A DNA stretch of 64,000 bases, from contig NZ_WKRD01000005.1 in the NCBI RefSeq assembly GCF_009680455.1, positions 214,868 to 278,867 on the forward strand, in the 5' to 3' direction. The first letter of the stretch is position 1. Each line of letters begins with the position of its first letter. The translations under genes and the position numbers were made by a program. Below the pieces are notes generated by a model, which ran no database searches, was not told the DNA's origin, and saw only the letters and a program-made list of their open reading frames with translations. This stretch comes from Lachnospira eligens. GTDB taxonomy: Bacteria; Bacillota; Clostridia; Lachnospirales; Lachnospiraceae. Shown piece after piece: positions 26,265 through 35,965 of the stretch.

Positions 26265-28964
26265 TACTGACTTTAAAGATTCGACCATAGGAAGCTTCTT
26301 TAACTTTCCATACATGGCCAGATTAACTACAACTGAGAAAATCAATGTGATAAGATATGAATATATATATGTTGTCGGTTTAATAGCATATCCAAACATT
26401 ATTGCATCCATCTCTACAGTAAGCATTATGTATATATGAAGAAGTCTTCCTAATAATAGTCCAAACACACCACCGATTAGTGTAAGGAATATATTCTCAC
26501 GGTACACATACATACCTACCTCCGGGTCAAAGAAACCAAGTACCTTAATAGTTGCAATTTCTCTTCTTCTCTCCGATATATTAACATTTGTAAGATTATA
26601 TAACACAACGAATGCAAGCAGCCCCGCTGATATTATAAGTACCCATGTTACCAGGTCAAGTGACTGTATCATATTTTCAAATCGTGTGACATTAGCATTA
26701 AGGAAACTCACACCCTTAATATAATCTCTTGTAAGGTATTCATCTCCCATATAACTTTCAGTTTCGCTTACATCTCCGTTAATCTTTATAAGTACCCTGT
26801 TGTTATCAGGAACATTTCCAAAAAGTTCATTATAATATTCTGTACTTATATATACATAATGATTAACATACATTTCTGTAATACCTGATACAACAGCCTC
26901 TGTCTGCTTTCCAGTGGATGATGTTACTGTAATCTTATCACCTTTCTTTACCCCTAAATCTTTTGATAACTTTTCAGTGATAACAACGCCTGAATCCCCA
27001 AGAGCCACATCATTATGTTTTCTTCTAGTTCTTAATGTCACATAATCTTTAAATGCATTCTTATCATCAACTATGACATATTCTGCTGTCTGTGTATCTT
27101 CACTGCTCTTAACATCATCAGAATAACCACAGTTTAATAGAAAATCATCAATGTGTACGTCCGCTGACATGTCACTTTCAAGTGTATCCATATCCTCCTG
27201 TGTAATCCCATCTGTAAATGTGGCAACACTGTCATAATGTATAAGTTCACCGTACTGGTTATGAATAAGACATTCTATACTGTTCTTAATACCAAAGCCT
27301 GCTGTCATAAGTGCCGTACAGCCTGCAATCCCTACAACAGTCATAAGAAATCTCTTCTTATACAGGAACAGATTACGCATAGTAACCTTCATTGTGAATG
27401 ACATGTGTTTCCATATAAATGTAATATGCTCAAGAAGGATTTTCTTACCGCTCTTAGGTGCTTTCGGACGCATAAGCTCTGATGGAACCTCTTCTAACTC
27501 ACTGTAGCATGAAAAAAGAGCTGCTATAACTGTTACTAAAACCATGGTTGTAATGGCTATAATTGAAAGAAATATGTGGCTGTCGTACACTATTGGCGGA
27601 AGCTGGTATATTATATTCCAAGAATTATATATTACAAGCGGAAACAGTTTAAGACCTATGATACAGCCTGCTATTCCTCCAGTAACCGAAGCAATTAATG
27701 CATATGCTATATATTTGAATGCAATCACCTTTTTGCTGTATCCTAGTGCTTTATATGTTCCTATAAGTCCCCTTTCTTCTGCTACCATTCTTGTCATTGT
27801 TGTAAGACAGACAAGGGCAGATACAACTATAAAGAATATTGGAAATACCGTGGCAATGGCTTTCATCCTGTCTGCACTGGATTCATAATCTTTAAAAGAA
27901 TACTGTTCCTGTCTTGTAAGCTCATACCATTTCCAGTCATCGCTGTCACCATATTTAGATTCAAAATCTTCCTTAGCCTGCGTCTCAATGCTGCTAAAAT
28001 CATAATCAGCAAGTGCTTTCTCATATGCCGGCTGGATATATGGCTCAATAATAGCTGAAACATCCATTCCTACAAAATAATTACTGTACTGTTCTGTAAG
28101 TGATTCTACAACATGGTCGTATATAGCCGCTTTGGCAGCCTCTTTTGCCTCATTTACTGAATCTTCATATACATCCTGTATGTCATCTTTTCTTACATTA
28201 ATTCTGCTCTGTGAAATATTATCTATTCTGTCAGCCGTTTCTTTAACGAGATCTTTATATTCAGTTCCATATGTATCCAATTCCTTTGCTCCATCAACTG
28301 TCGCAAATACTTCATTGAAATAATCGGACATGAATTCATCTTCCGTAATATACATAAGATAATTAATCCTGCCGCTTCCAACATTAGTAGTTCCAAGGTC
28401 ATAAGAAACATAATATGGTGTATATACTGTTCCTACAACCGTATACTCTGAATCTTTAAGACTGTCATTAATATCATCCTGTGTTCCGGATGAAAGCTTG
28501 ATTGTATCTCCTATAGAAAAATTATCCTTGGTATCTTCATATCTTACAACACATTCACCGCTATTTTCAGGAAGCCGTCCTTCCTTGATTCGTAACTGGT
28601 TAATGTAATTCTCATTATTCCTGTCTGTATTATCAGGTACTGACATTATATGTACAGCGGTCTCTATGCTGTCTTTCCTGATAACTGCATCCTGTGAATA
28701 TGCAGGATACACTCCCTTAACACCATCAACTGCTCTTATAGCTTTAATATCATCTTCATTAAAACCTATTGATGATAAAAGTCTTAAATCACTCATATTA
28801 TAATCATCATAATAGTTATCCGTTGAATTCTTCATATCATTAGAAGATGCTGTTACTCCTGCAAAAAATGCTACTCCAATAGCAACAATTGCAAATATAG
28901 CTATAAATCTTCCAAATGTTCTCTTAATCTCACGAAAGAGATCTTTCCACACTGATTTTCCCAT
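26259..28964 (-). CDS. ABC transporter permease, FtsX/MacB family (large)
   Basis: 901-aa membrane protein with two FtsX-type permease modules. The N-terminal helix (FGRFIAIFAIVAIGVAFFAG) is followed by an extracellular domain of about 330 residues, with a long helical insert. A three-helix FtsX unit follows near 385-500, then a second helix, an extracellular domain and a final three-helix unit near 780-900. These transporters usually handle peptides or lipoproteins, or sense antibiotics. The start MGKSVWKD has GGAGG 10 nt upstream. It pairs with the ATPase immediately before it. Confidence 0.9.
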   Translation of the reverse strand: MGKSVWKDLFREIKRTFGRFIAIFAIVAIGVAFFAGVTASSNDMKNSTDNYYDDYNMSDLRLLSSIGFNEDDIKAIRAVDGVKGVYPAYSQDAVIRKDSIETAVHIMSVPDNTDRNNENYINQLRIKEGRLPENSGECVVRYEDTKDNFSIGDTIKLSSGTQDDINDSLKDSEYTVVGTVYTPYYVSYDLGTTNVGSGRINYLMYITEDEFMSDYFNEVFATVDGAKELDTYGTEYKDLVKETADRIDNISQSRINVRKDDIQDVYEDSVNEAKEAAKAAIYDHVVESLTEQYSNYFVGMDVSAIIEPYIQPAYEKALADYDFSSIETQAKEDFESKYGDSDDWKWYELTRQEQYSFKDYESSADRMKAIATVFPIFFIVVSALVCLTTMTRMVAEERGLIGTYKALGYSKKVIAFKYIAYALIASVTGGIAGCIIGLKLFPLVIYNSWNIIYQLPPIVYDSHIFLSIIAITTMVLVTVIAALFSCYSELEEVPSELMRPKAPKSGKKILLEHITFIWKHMSFTMKVTMRNLFLYKKRFLMTVVGIAGCTALMTAGFGIKNSIECLIHNQYGELIHYDSVATFTDGITQEDMDTLESDMSADVHIDDFLLNCGYSDDVKSSEDTQTAEYVIVDDKNAFKDYVTLRTRRKHNDVALGDSGVVITEKLSKDLGVKKGDKITVTSSTGKQTEAVVSGITEMYVNHYVYISTEYYNELFGNVPDNNRVLIKINGDVSETESYMGDEYLTRDYIKGVSFLNANVTRFENMIQSLDLVTWVLIISAGLLAFVVLYNLTNVNISERRREIATIKVLGFFDPEVGMYVYRENIFLTLIGGVFGLLLGRLLHIYIMLTVEMDAIMFGYAIKPTTYIYSYLITLIFSVVVNLAMYGKLKKLPMVESLKSVE

Positions 28965-28985
28965 ATTGTACAAGCCTCCATAGTA

Positions 28986-29687
28986 TTACCAGTCTATCTC
29001 GTCTACTGAAACAGGATTGTCATTAATAACAACACTGTCAACGATACCATTCTTTATCTTAATAACTTTATCTCCCATTGCTGAAATTGCCTGATTATGT
29101 GTTATAACAACAACAGTAATTCCATTCTTCTTACACATATCACTTAAAAGCTTAAGAATGGTTTTTCCTGTATTAATATCAAGCGCTCCTGTAGGTTCAT
29201 CGCATAAAAGCATCTTAGGATTCTTTGCAAGTGCTCTTGCAATGGCAACTCTCTGCTGTTCACCACCTGATAACTGTGACGGAAAATTTCCTATTCTGTC
29301 AGATAATCCCACAGCTTCTATTGTCTTAACAATATCAAGAGGCTTTTTACATATCTGCGTTGCCAGTTCAACATTTTCTTTGACAGTAAGATTCTGTACA
29401 AGATTATAGAACTGGAATACGAATCCGATATCATATCTTCTGTATGCTGTAAGCTGTCTCGAACTATACTTGTCAATTCTTTTACCATCAACAGTTATTT
29501 CCCCGGTAGTACATGTATCCATTCCTCCAAGGATGTTAAGAATAGTACTCTTTCCTGCACCACTAGGTCCTAATACAACAGCAAATTCGCCTTTATCAAT
29601 CTTAAAATCCACTCCATTCAATGCTCTTATCTTTACATCACCCATTTTGTATATTTTCTTTACATTTTTAAATTCTATATATGCCAT
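28986..29687 (-). CDS. ABC transporter ATPase, LolD/MacB type
   Basis: 233-aa nucleotide-binding subunit. Walker A is LGPSGAGKSTILNILGG, the signature is SQLSGGEQQRVAIARALA and Walker B is MLLCDEPTGALD, followed by the H-loop VVVITHNQ. The TGALD variant is the hallmark of the MacB/LolD group. It lies 21 bp before its permease and is divergent from the carboxypeptidase gene. Confidence 0.95.
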   Translation of the reverse strand: MAYIEFKNVKKIYKMGDVKIRALNGVDFKIDKGEFAVVLGPSGAGKSTILNILGGMDTCTTGEITVDGKRIDKYSSRQLTAYRRYDIGFVFQFYNLVQNLTVKENVELATQICKKPLDIVKTIEAVGLSDRIGNFPSQLSGGEQQRVAIARALAKNPKMLLCDEPTGALDINTGKTILKLLSDMCKKNGITVVVITHNQAISAMGDKVIKIKNGIVDSVVINDNPVSVDEIDW

Positions 29688-29813
29688 AGTTTCTCCTTTT
29701 TTATTCCAGACAGTATTAAATCACATATTAATCTATATATAATAATACCTTATAGCACTCATAAATTCAAATCATTTTAATATAATCATAGAAAGACATT
29801 TTATTAAATTTCT

Positions 29814-31058
29814 ATGAAATCATTTAAGAATTTTTCAATTATTATACTCGTATTATCGTTGTTGGTTTGTTGCATATTCTGTCCTGTAACAACTCAGGCA
29901 GCAGGACTATATTCAAAATACTCTGTTCTTATTGATTCTGATTCAGGCAGGATACTTTCTGGCAGCAATGAAACAACGGCTGTAAGCATGGCAAGCACAA
30001 CTAAAATTATGACTCTTATTATTGCTTTGGAAAACTGTGACAAGAATTTTGTCGTAACAACTTCCGCCTACGCAGCTTCCATGCCTGATGTACAGCTTAA
30101 CGCCGTAACTGGTGAGCAATTCATAATTAACGACCTATACTACTCACTTATGCTTGAATCACATAATGATTCCGCTGTAATAATTGCTGAAAATGCTGCT
30201 TATTACTTACTATGTAAAAATCCTTCTTTAAGGTCTGAAACTCCGTTTATCAATAATTATAATTACGATTCCTCATTTCTTTCTGAGATTAACCATGAAC
30301 AAAGTGAAATACTTGTTCATATATTTACCGGCCTTATGAATGAAAAAGCGGATGATATTCTCTTATCAGACACATATTACATAACACCTAATGGTCTTGA
30401 TGCCGAGGATAACTATAGTTTTCATCATACAACAGCATATGACCTTGCAAAAACCATGGCATATTGTATTAATAATGAGGATTTTTTATATATAACACAG
30501 ACTGTTTCTAAAACAATTTCAGACACAACAGGCAGATACCATTACCAGCTAAATAACAAAAACAGGCTTTTAAATCCTGATGAAGGAATTATCTCTGGAA
30601 AAACAGGTTTCACTAACAAAGCCGGATACTGCTATGTATGTGCATACAAAGACAAAAACCGGACACTGTGCATCGCCCTGCTTGCATGTGGCTGGCCACC
30701 AAATAAGAATTATAAATGGAGTGATGCCCGTTATCTTATAGCCCTTGGAAAACAATACAGCCGACAGAAATATTTTAATAATGAATACACATTTTACATT
30801 CCTGTATCCAAAGGAAAAAATAGTTTCTGTGAACTTATACCTGACTGTTCAATTGAATTTCTTGCCTGTGAAGATGATTCAGTAACTATACAGGCAGATA
30901 TTCCTGAAATGCTTTCTGCACCTGTCAATTCAGCACAAATTTATGGAACAATTAATATATATGTAAACAATGAACCAATCCGCAGCATCAGTCTTAAAGC
31001 AAAGCAGAGTATTCCCAAAAAAGTTCATGCACTCGACATAATCCGTAAAATATTTTAA
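29814..31058 (+). CDS. D-alanyl-D-alanine carboxypeptidase (PBP5/DacF-like)
   Basis: Secreted or membrane-associated peptidoglycan carboxypeptidase that trims the terminal D-Ala of the stem peptide. It has a signal peptide (hydrophobic 8-25, cleavage after TQAA). The active-site SxxK is STTKIM near residue 62, the second motif is SHN (ESHNDSAV) in place of the usual SGN, and KTG is in SGKTGFTNKAG. At 414 aa it resembles DacF. The SHN variant is notable. There is only a weak SD. The C-terminal amphipathic anchor is not obvious. Confidence 0.9.
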   Translation: MKSFKNFSIIILVLSLLVCCIFCPVTTQAAGLYSKYSVLIDSDSGRILSGSNETTAVSMASTTKIMTLIIALENCDKNFVVTTSAYAASMPDVQLNAVTGEQFIINDLYYSLMLESHNDSAVIIAENAAYYLLCKNPSLRSETPFINNYNYDSSFLSEINHEQSEILVHIFTGLMNEKADDILLSDTYYITPNGLDAEDNYSFHHTTAYDLAKTMAYCINNEDFLYITQTVSKTISDTTGRYHYQLNNKNRLLNPDEGIISGKTGFTNKAGYCYVCAYKDKNRTLCIALLACGWPPNKNYKWSDARYLIALGKQYSRQKYFNNEYTFYIPVSKGKNSFCELIPDCSIEFLACEDDSVTIQADIPEMLSAPVNSAQIYGTINIYVNNEPIRSISLKAKQSIPKKVHALDIIRKIF

Positions 31059-31106
31059 TAAACATTTTAATCATTCTGATTTATTCTAATTAATTATAAA
31101 AAAAGA

Positions 31107-31135
31107 ATGACATAAAAATAATTGTGTTATATAAT
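31107..31135 (+). promoter_or_regulatory. Promoter of the deacetylase gene
   Basis: ATGACA (31107-31112), 17 bp and TATAAT (31130-31135). The 13-mer GTTATATAATATG around the -10 recurs exactly 31 bp downstream (31157-31169), so a second -10 or a duplicated control site is possible. Confidence 0.55.
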
Positions 31136-31181
31136 ATGAACATTGATTTTAAACTAGTTATATAATATGGAGACAACAACT

Positions 31182-32051
31182 ATGAATAAAGTATATAAAG
31201 TATTCCCCGGCGGCAAATTCAAAGTTCTTACTTTCAGTTATGACGATGGTAAAATTGAGGACAGACGTCTTGTAAAGCTTTTTAACAAGTTTAATCTTAA
31301 AGCAACCTTTAACCTTAATACAGGTATTATTGACCCTGCCATAAGAATTCCTCAGGAGGAATGGCCTGAGCTTTATAAAGGACATGATATTGCTGTCCAT
31401 ACATTTACACATCCTACAATGATCAGACTTAACGATTATAATGCCCTTAGAGAAATTCTCGATGATAAGGATAATCTTGAAAAAATATTTAAACGTCCTA
31501 TATATGGTCTTGCATATCCTAATGGTTCTTACGATAACCGTATAGTTGATATTGCTAAATCAGTTGGCATCAAATATGCAAGAGTTACTAATGATAAATA
31601 CGCTGCCACTAAAGCTGCAGAAGCCTATGCTGCTAATGCCGATGGTCCTATGCTTATAGGGGATGAGAATGGTTTTTCTATGCCTGAAGACTATATGTGC
31701 TGGGTTCCAACCTGTCATCACAATCATAATCTTATTGATTTTGGCAAGAAGTTCATGGCACTTACTAAAAAACAGTATCTTTACATGATGTATGTCTGGG
31801 GACACAGCTTTGAATTTGAAAGAAACAATAATTGGGAAATCATTGAGGAATTCTGTGAAATGATTGCTAACCGTGATGATATCTGGTATGCAACCAATTC
31901 TGATATTGTTGAATACAACGAATTGTTTGACAGACTTGAGTTCTTTGCTGATAACAAATATGTTCATAACCCTTCTGTTAAGTCAGTATGGCTTGCAGTA
32001 AATAATAGTACTATTGTTGAAGTAAAAGGCGGCGAAACAGTTAAATTATAA
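31182..32051 (+). CDS. Polysaccharide deacetylase-like protein (NodB/CE4 fold)
   Basis: 289-aa cytoplasmic protein with the NodB homology pattern: motif 1 TFSYDDG with the two Asp, motif 2 HTFTHPTM with H-x3-H and motif 3 AYPNGSYDN. No signal peptide is present, so it may act on an intracellular or small sugar substrate rather than on the wall. GGAG precedes the ATG at 31182 by 9 nt; the ATG at 31167 overlaps that SD. The substrate is unknown. Confidence 0.82.
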   Translation: MNKVYKVFPGGKFKVLTFSYDDGKIEDRRLVKLFNKFNLKATFNLNTGIIDPAIRIPQEEWPELYKGHDIAVHTFTHPTMIRLNDYNALREILDDKDNLEKIFKRPIYGLAYPNGSYDNRIVDIAKSVGIKYARVTNDKYAATKAAEAYAANADGPMLIGDENGFSMPEDYMCWVPTCHHNHNLIDFGKKFMALTKKQYLYMMYVWGHSFEFERNNNWEIIEEFCEMIANRDDIWYATNSDIVEYNELFDRLEFFADNKYVHNPSVKSVWLAVNNSTIVEVKGGETVKL

Positions 32052-32066
32052 TAATGCATTATTAAA

Positions 32067-32102
32067 GGCGGCTTACCATTACAGGTTAGCCGCCCTCTTT
32101 TT
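32067..32102 (+). terminator. Strong terminator between convergent genes
   Basis: GGCGGCTTACC (32067-32077) pairs with GGTTAGCCGCC (32084-32094) with one mismatch, and a T-run follows (32098-32102). It ends the deacetylase transcript and faces the ABC permease end. Confidence 0.85.
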
Positions 32103-33348
32103 ATTCATGCTTAAGATTCTTAAATGCATTTCTTAATGTAATTGGATTACCATATCTTAACGTTCCCATTCTGTATATCTTAGAGCCTAATATACCAACT
32201 GCTATTGTGCTTACAATAAGAATAACAAACGATACAGTTATCTCAGCAAAACTTACATTTCCAAGTGCCACTCTTGCAAACATCGCACTGTATGAGCTTA
32301 TCGGCAGGAATGAAAGAACCTTCATAAGAATTCCATCTACATTATTAAGCTGGGATAATCCTATAAAATATACAATCATAATAACAAACTGTACACTTCC
32401 GGCACTTTTGTTAATATCCTCTGTCTTAGACACAAGCGCTCCCATTGCACCATATATGAATACATAGAACAGCAGCCCTCCAAATCCAAAGAACGCAAAT
32501 GTTATAAGCACATCTGAAGGAATATTAAATATTTTATCAAATAATCCACCCCATGAGTCTCTGTTAATCTTATAGCTTCCAAGTATTACTGCAAATATAA
32601 TTCCAACCTGTAAAAGTGCTGCAGATGTACCTGCCAGTACCTTTCCAAAGAAAAGGCTGTTAGTATCAGCACTGGTTACAAGAAGTTCCATTGTTCTGTT
32701 TGATTTCTCCTGTGTTACAGAAGTTGCTACCATTACTCCATACAGAATGATAACCATGAACACAATAATTATAAGTGCATAACAATACCAGTAATTACTC
32801 ATCATGTCTTTTCCAAGTACAGTTGTCTCGGAATTGATAACCGGATTAAAAGCATTTTCAATCTCTGCCATATCCAGATTATTCTCCTTACAATAGTTAT
32901 ACTGGCTTAGCAGCTGCATTGCATATGTAAATCTCTGCGTCATATCATCAAACATATCACTATTATTAACGACATATTCAAAATCTGTTGCATTCTTTAC
33001 AACAAAACCAGCAATGACATTTTCATCATTTTCAATCTTATCTACAAGTGCATCTCTTGACGAAACAGTTTCAATCTTCACATCATTTAATACACCTTCT
33101 ACAATTCCTGTTCCCGCAAATATGTCTTTTTCATCACAGATTATGATAACATCAGTAATCTCCGTATTATCAGCGGTATCATCAGTATCATCTTTATTAA
33201 TTCCAAGAATTCCTGACATATCAAATACACTTGGAAGAAACAGTATCACTGCAGCAAGAACAGCTATAACAATTGTAGAAATCATAAAGCTTTTATTCTT
33301 GATATAATTCATAATCTCATACTGGAATATTACTCCGAACTTCTTCAT
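32101..33348 (-). CDS. ABC-2 type permease, NatB-like
   Basis: 415-aa membrane subunit of an ABC-2 exporter: one N-terminal helix (21-39), a large extracytoplasmic domain (about 60-185) and five or six C-terminal helices, with the motif VTQEKSNRTMELLVTS typical of NatB/YhaP proteins. It is translationally linked to its ATPase: its start shares a base with the stop of the ATPase gene at 33348. Exported substrate (Na+, drug or peptide) is unknown. Confidence 0.9.
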   Translation of the reverse strand: MKKFGVIFQYEIMNYIKNKSFMISTIVIAVLAAVILFLPSVFDMSGILGINKDDTDDTADNTEITDVIIICDEKDIFAGTGIVEGVLNDVKIETVSSRDALVDKIENDENVIAGFVVKNATDFEYVVNNSDMFDDMTQRFTYAMQLLSQYNYCKENNLDMAEIENAFNPVINSETTVLGKDMMSNYWYCYALIIIVFMVIILYGVMVATSVTQEKSNRTMELLVTSADTNSLFFGKVLAGTSAALLQVGIIFAVILGSYKINRDSWGGLFDKIFNIPSDVLITFAFFGFGGLLFYVFIYGAMGALVSKTEDINKSAGSVQFVIMIVYFIGLSQLNNVDGILMKVLSFLPISSYSAMFARVALGNVSFAEITVSFVILIVSTIAVGILGSKIYRMGTLRYGNPITLRNAFKNLKHE

Positions 33349-34265
33349 TATCTGTCACCCCCTACAGCTTTTACAAATATATCATTAAGTGATGGTCTGT
33401 AGCTGTCAAATGATGCTATCTCTATATCAGCATTCATAATTTCTTTAATAAGTGCATTTCTAGAAAGCTCATGGATATTCTTTACTATAACACCATCTTT
33501 ATGTATTCCTGTTACAGATAATGTATCTTCGCAGCTGGTCTTTAACTTTTCTGCCAGTTCTTCTGCTCCCATTCCAACAGCCGATATTATAAGCTGATTC
33601 TTTCCATATTCAGCCTTAATATCTGCAATATCACCTGATAATGCAATCTCTCCGTTATTAATTATTGCTATATCCTCACAGAACTCCTCCACATAGCTCA
33701 TCTGATGACTTGAGAATATAACTATTCTTCCTTCTTCTATCAATTCTGTTACAACATCCTGTAATATCTTAGAATTAACCGGGTCAAGTCCACTGAATGG
33801 CTCATCTAATATAACAATCTCAGGCTCACAGACAAGTGTTGATGCAAGCTGGACCTTCTGCTGGTTACCTTTGCTGAGTGTCTCTAACTTCACATCTGTA
33901 TACTGTGATACCTGCAGTCTTTTAAGCCATTTATCAGTATTCTTCTTAGCTTCAGCCTTAGATAAGCCTCTTAACCTGCCAAGATACACAAGCTGTTCTG
34001 ATACTTTTTTCTTAGGATATAATCCTCTCTCTTCCGGCAGATATCCTATAAGATGCTCCTTTGGATTAAATTTTTTACCATCAAGAAATATTTCTCCTGA
34101 ATTGGCATGAAATACATCCATAATAATTCTTATAGTTGTAGTCTTTCCTGCGCCATTACGTCCAAGAAGACCTAATGCCTTGCCGCCTTCCACATCAAAT
34201 GAAATGCCGTGAAGGACTTCTTTCTCACCAAATGACTTGGTAAGATTTTTCACTTCAAGTTTCAT
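33348..34265 (-). CDS. ABC transporter ATPase, NatA-like
   Basis: 305-aa ATPase with Walker A LGRNGAGKTTTIRI, signature LSKGNQQKVQLAST and Walker B IVILDEPFSGLDPVN. The C-terminal 90 residues are the extension found in NatA/DrrA-type proteins. GGGGAG-rich SD sequence precedes the ATG. It forms an operon with the permease after it and is divergent from the peptidyl-prolyl isomerase gene across a dyad-bearing region. Confidence 0.93.
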   Translation of the reverse strand: MKLEVKNLTKSFGEKEVLHGISFDVEGGKALGLLGRNGAGKTTTIRIIMDVFHANSGEIFLDGKKFNPKEHLIGYLPEERGLYPKKKVSEQLVYLGRLRGLSKAEAKKNTDKWLKRLQVSQYTDVKLETLSKGNQQKVQLASTLVCEPEIVILDEPFSGLDPVNSKILQDVVTELIEEGRIVIFSSHQMSYVEEFCEDIAIINNGEIALSGDIADIKAEYGKNQLIISAVGMGAEELAEKLKTSCEDTLSVTGIHKDGVIVKNIHELSRNALIKEIMNADIEIASFDSYRPSLNDIFVKAVGGDR

Positions 34266-34314
34266 TAAATTAATCTCCCCTCATATATTGTGAAATCTTT
34301 GATAATTGTATCAC

Positions 34315-34350
34315 ATGTATATAAATTTTGATAGTCAAATTTATATACAT
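34315..34350. promoter_or_regulatory. 14-bp perfect inverted repeat, likely operator
   Basis: ATGTATATAAATTT (34315-34328) and its exact complement (34337-34350) are separated by 8 bp. A third half-site TTATATACA recurs at 34360-34368. It sits next to a candidate extended -10 (TGATACAAT, minus strand; TACAAT at 34310-34305) for the ABC operon, so binding there would cover its upstream promoter region. Confidence 0.55.
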
Positions 34351-34378
34351 TTTAATTGTTTATATACACATTAGATGT

Positions 34379-34406
34379 TTAACATACCGCCTGATAGTGT
34401 TATACT
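34379..34406 (+). promoter_or_regulatory. Promoter of the peptidyl-prolyl isomerase gene
   Basis: TTAACA (34379-34384), 16 bp and TATACT (34401-34406), 33 bp before the ATG. Confidence 0.6.
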
Positions 34407-34439
34407 TGATTCACTAATTCTAGAAAGGAATATTTTAAA

Positions 34440-35054
34440 ATGATGAAAAAACATTTATTAAGCATAATTTTATTATGCCTTTTATTCAGCCTGACTGCAT
34501 GTAACAGACAGACTTCTGGTAATTCATCAACTTCTGATGGAAACACTCAGTTATCCGGCAAGCACCATGTTGCCATTGAAGTAAACAATTATGGAACGAT
34601 TGAGGTAGAACTTGATGCAGATACTGCCCCGATTACTGTTACTAATTTTATTAATCTTGCCAATTCAGGATTTTATAACGGTCTGACTTTTCATCGCGTA
34701 ATTGATGGATTTATGATTCAGGGCGGTGACCCTAATGGTGACGGAACTGGTGGCTCTTCAGAGAAAATCAATGGTGAATTCAAGTCAAATGGCGTCCAAA
34801 ATAATATAAGCCATGTAAGAGGTACTATATCTATGGCACGCTCTTCTGCAAATAATTCTGCAAGTTCTCAGTTTTTCATTATGCAAAAAGACACTCCTAG
34901 CCTTGATGGACAATACGCAGCTTTCGGAACTGTCACAAGCGGTATGGACATTGTCGATAAGATATGTAAAGACTGCACTGACACTAACCAAAATGGGGTG
35001 ATTACTGACAAGAGTAAACAGCCTGTGATTAGTACTATAAGGGTTGTGGATTAA
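34440..35054 (+). CDS. Cyclophilin-type peptidyl-prolyl cis-trans isomerase lipoprotein
   Basis: Exported folding catalyst. A lipoprotein signal with lipobox LTAC gives the lipidated Cys near residue 21. The cyclophilin domain (about 44-204) has FHRVIDGFMIQGGDP, with the catalytic Arg, and SSQFFIMQKDTPSLDGQYAAFG split as SASSQFFIM and LDGQYAAFG. AGGA precedes two adjacent ATGs, and the first is used. It is a single-gene unit with its own promoter and terminator. Confidence 0.95.
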   Translation: MMKKHLLSIILLCLLFSLTACNRQTSGNSSTSDGNTQLSGKHHVAIEVNNYGTIEVELDADTAPITVTNFINLANSGFYNGLTFHRVIDGFMIQGGDPNGDGTGGSSEKINGEFKSNGVQNNISHVRGTISMARSSANNSASSQFFIMQKDTPSLDGQYAAFGTVTSGMDIVDKICKDCTDTNQNGVITDKSKQPVISTIRVVD

Positions 35055-35056
35055 CG

Positions 35057-35089
35057 AATAACCGCACCATCAAACGCGGTGCGGTTATT
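35057..35089 (+). terminator. Perfect 12-bp hairpin terminator
   Basis: AATAACCGCACC (35057-35068) pairs perfectly with GGTGCGGTTATT (35078-35089). It lies 3 nt after the isomerase stop and 16 bp before the stop of the convergent lipoprotein gene, so it probably serves both. Confidence 0.8.
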
Positions 35090-35104
35090 ATATTAAAACA
35101 TATT

Positions 35105-35533
35105 CTATTTATCAAAATCATAACTATTCTCATATATATCTAAAACCTGAGTCACAAAAGCAGCCTGTTTCTTGCTTTCTTCTGTGCCAGTATTAACCTG
35201 CCAGCCATATGTCATATAATCATAAAAATTTCTTGGAGTGATTGGTCCAAGCTTGTACTCATCCCTAATCAGATTAATACCATCTGAATAATCCCTTACT
35301 AACGCCTCAAATGCTTTCTGCGGGTCTTTAAATACCGCTTTTCCATTTTCATCTGCCCCAATTGCAAATTCTTCTCCATGATCAAGAAAATCCTGTACTT
35401 TTACATTGCCATGCTCTCTGCCAGCCACATACTCCTGCACATATGGATGTGCAACCTTTGGCGGCTTTGTCTTACAACCTGCCATAGAAGCAAAACACAT
35501 CAATGTAAACCCAATTAAAAATACTTTTTTCAT
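35105..35533 (-). CDS. Small lipoprotein of unknown function
   Basis: 142 aa with a clear lipoprotein signal: MKKVFLIGF, a hydrophobic core and lipobox MAGC, so the mature Cys is residue 19. The mature part is polar and rich in Asp, Tyr and Phe (VRDYSDGINLIRDEYKLG, PRNFYDYMTYGWQ), with no repeat or metal motif. I do not recognise the family. It has an SD and its own promoter (35581-35610), so it is likely a real gene. Confidence 0.75.
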   Translation of the reverse strand: MKKVFLIGFTLMCFASMAGCKTKPPKVAHPYVQEYVAGREHGNVKVQDFLDHGEEFAIGADENGKAVFKDPQKAFEALVRDYSDGINLIRDEYKLGPITPRNFYDYMTYGWQVNTGTEESKKQAAFVTQVLDIYENSYDFDK

Positions 35534-35580
35534 AGTACCCCTCCATTCACAAGTCAGGTTATGGTTGTATCTACATATTT

Positions 35581-35610
35581 AATATAACATACGTATCTAT
35601 ATCTTGACAA
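35581..35610 (-). promoter_or_regulatory. Promoter of the small lipoprotein gene
   Basis: On the minus strand TTGTCA (35610-35605), 18 bp and TATATT (35586-35581). The palindrome ATACGTAT lies in the spacer. Confidence 0.55.
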
Positions 35611-35636
35611 TATATTATTATTTTTTTCAATACTTT

Positions 35637-35885
35637 TTAATATTTCACATTCAGTCTGTGACTGTAGCCTTCCATTCTCTTTGCAAATACATCAAGCTGT
35701 CCTTTATATTTACCATACGCTTTCTCATCAATCAAAGACTCATTATGATACCGTTCAACTAGCTCTGATGAGTCTTTGAAAGCCTTAATTGCTAAATCCT
35801 TGTAATTATTCTCAAGATTAATCTGGATTTCATTGAGTGATGTTTCTATCTCTTTCTTGGTTGTGTTCTTCTTAAATATTGACAT
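35637..35885 (-). CDS. Small helical protein, unknown function
   Basis: 82 aa, highly charged and predicted helical throughout (KKEIETSLNEIQINLENN, FKDSSELVERYHNES), ending RLNVKY. No signal peptide, Cys or membrane segment. The start is MSIFKKN with a GGGGGG-type SD 8 nt upstream; the longer in-frame reading to 35918 runs through that SD. Function not recognised. Its promoter is at 35909-35936. Confidence 0.6.
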   Translation of the reverse strand: MSIFKKNTTKKEIETSLNEIQINLENNYKDLAIKAFKDSSELVERYHNESLIDEKAYGKYKGQLDVFAKRMEGYSHRLNVKY

Positions 35886-35908
35886 GTGCATATCCCCCCT
35901 TTTACTTG

Positions 35909-35936
35909 ATTTTATCATTGATTAGCTTAATTACAA
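35909..35936 (-). promoter_or_regulatory. Promoter of the 82-aa protein gene
   Basis: On the minus strand TTGTAA (35936-35931), 16 bp and TAAAAT (35914-35909), preceded by TG as an extended -10. Confidence 0.5.
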
Positions 35937-35965
35937 GTATTGTTTTATAAATGTTTCAGGTTGTT

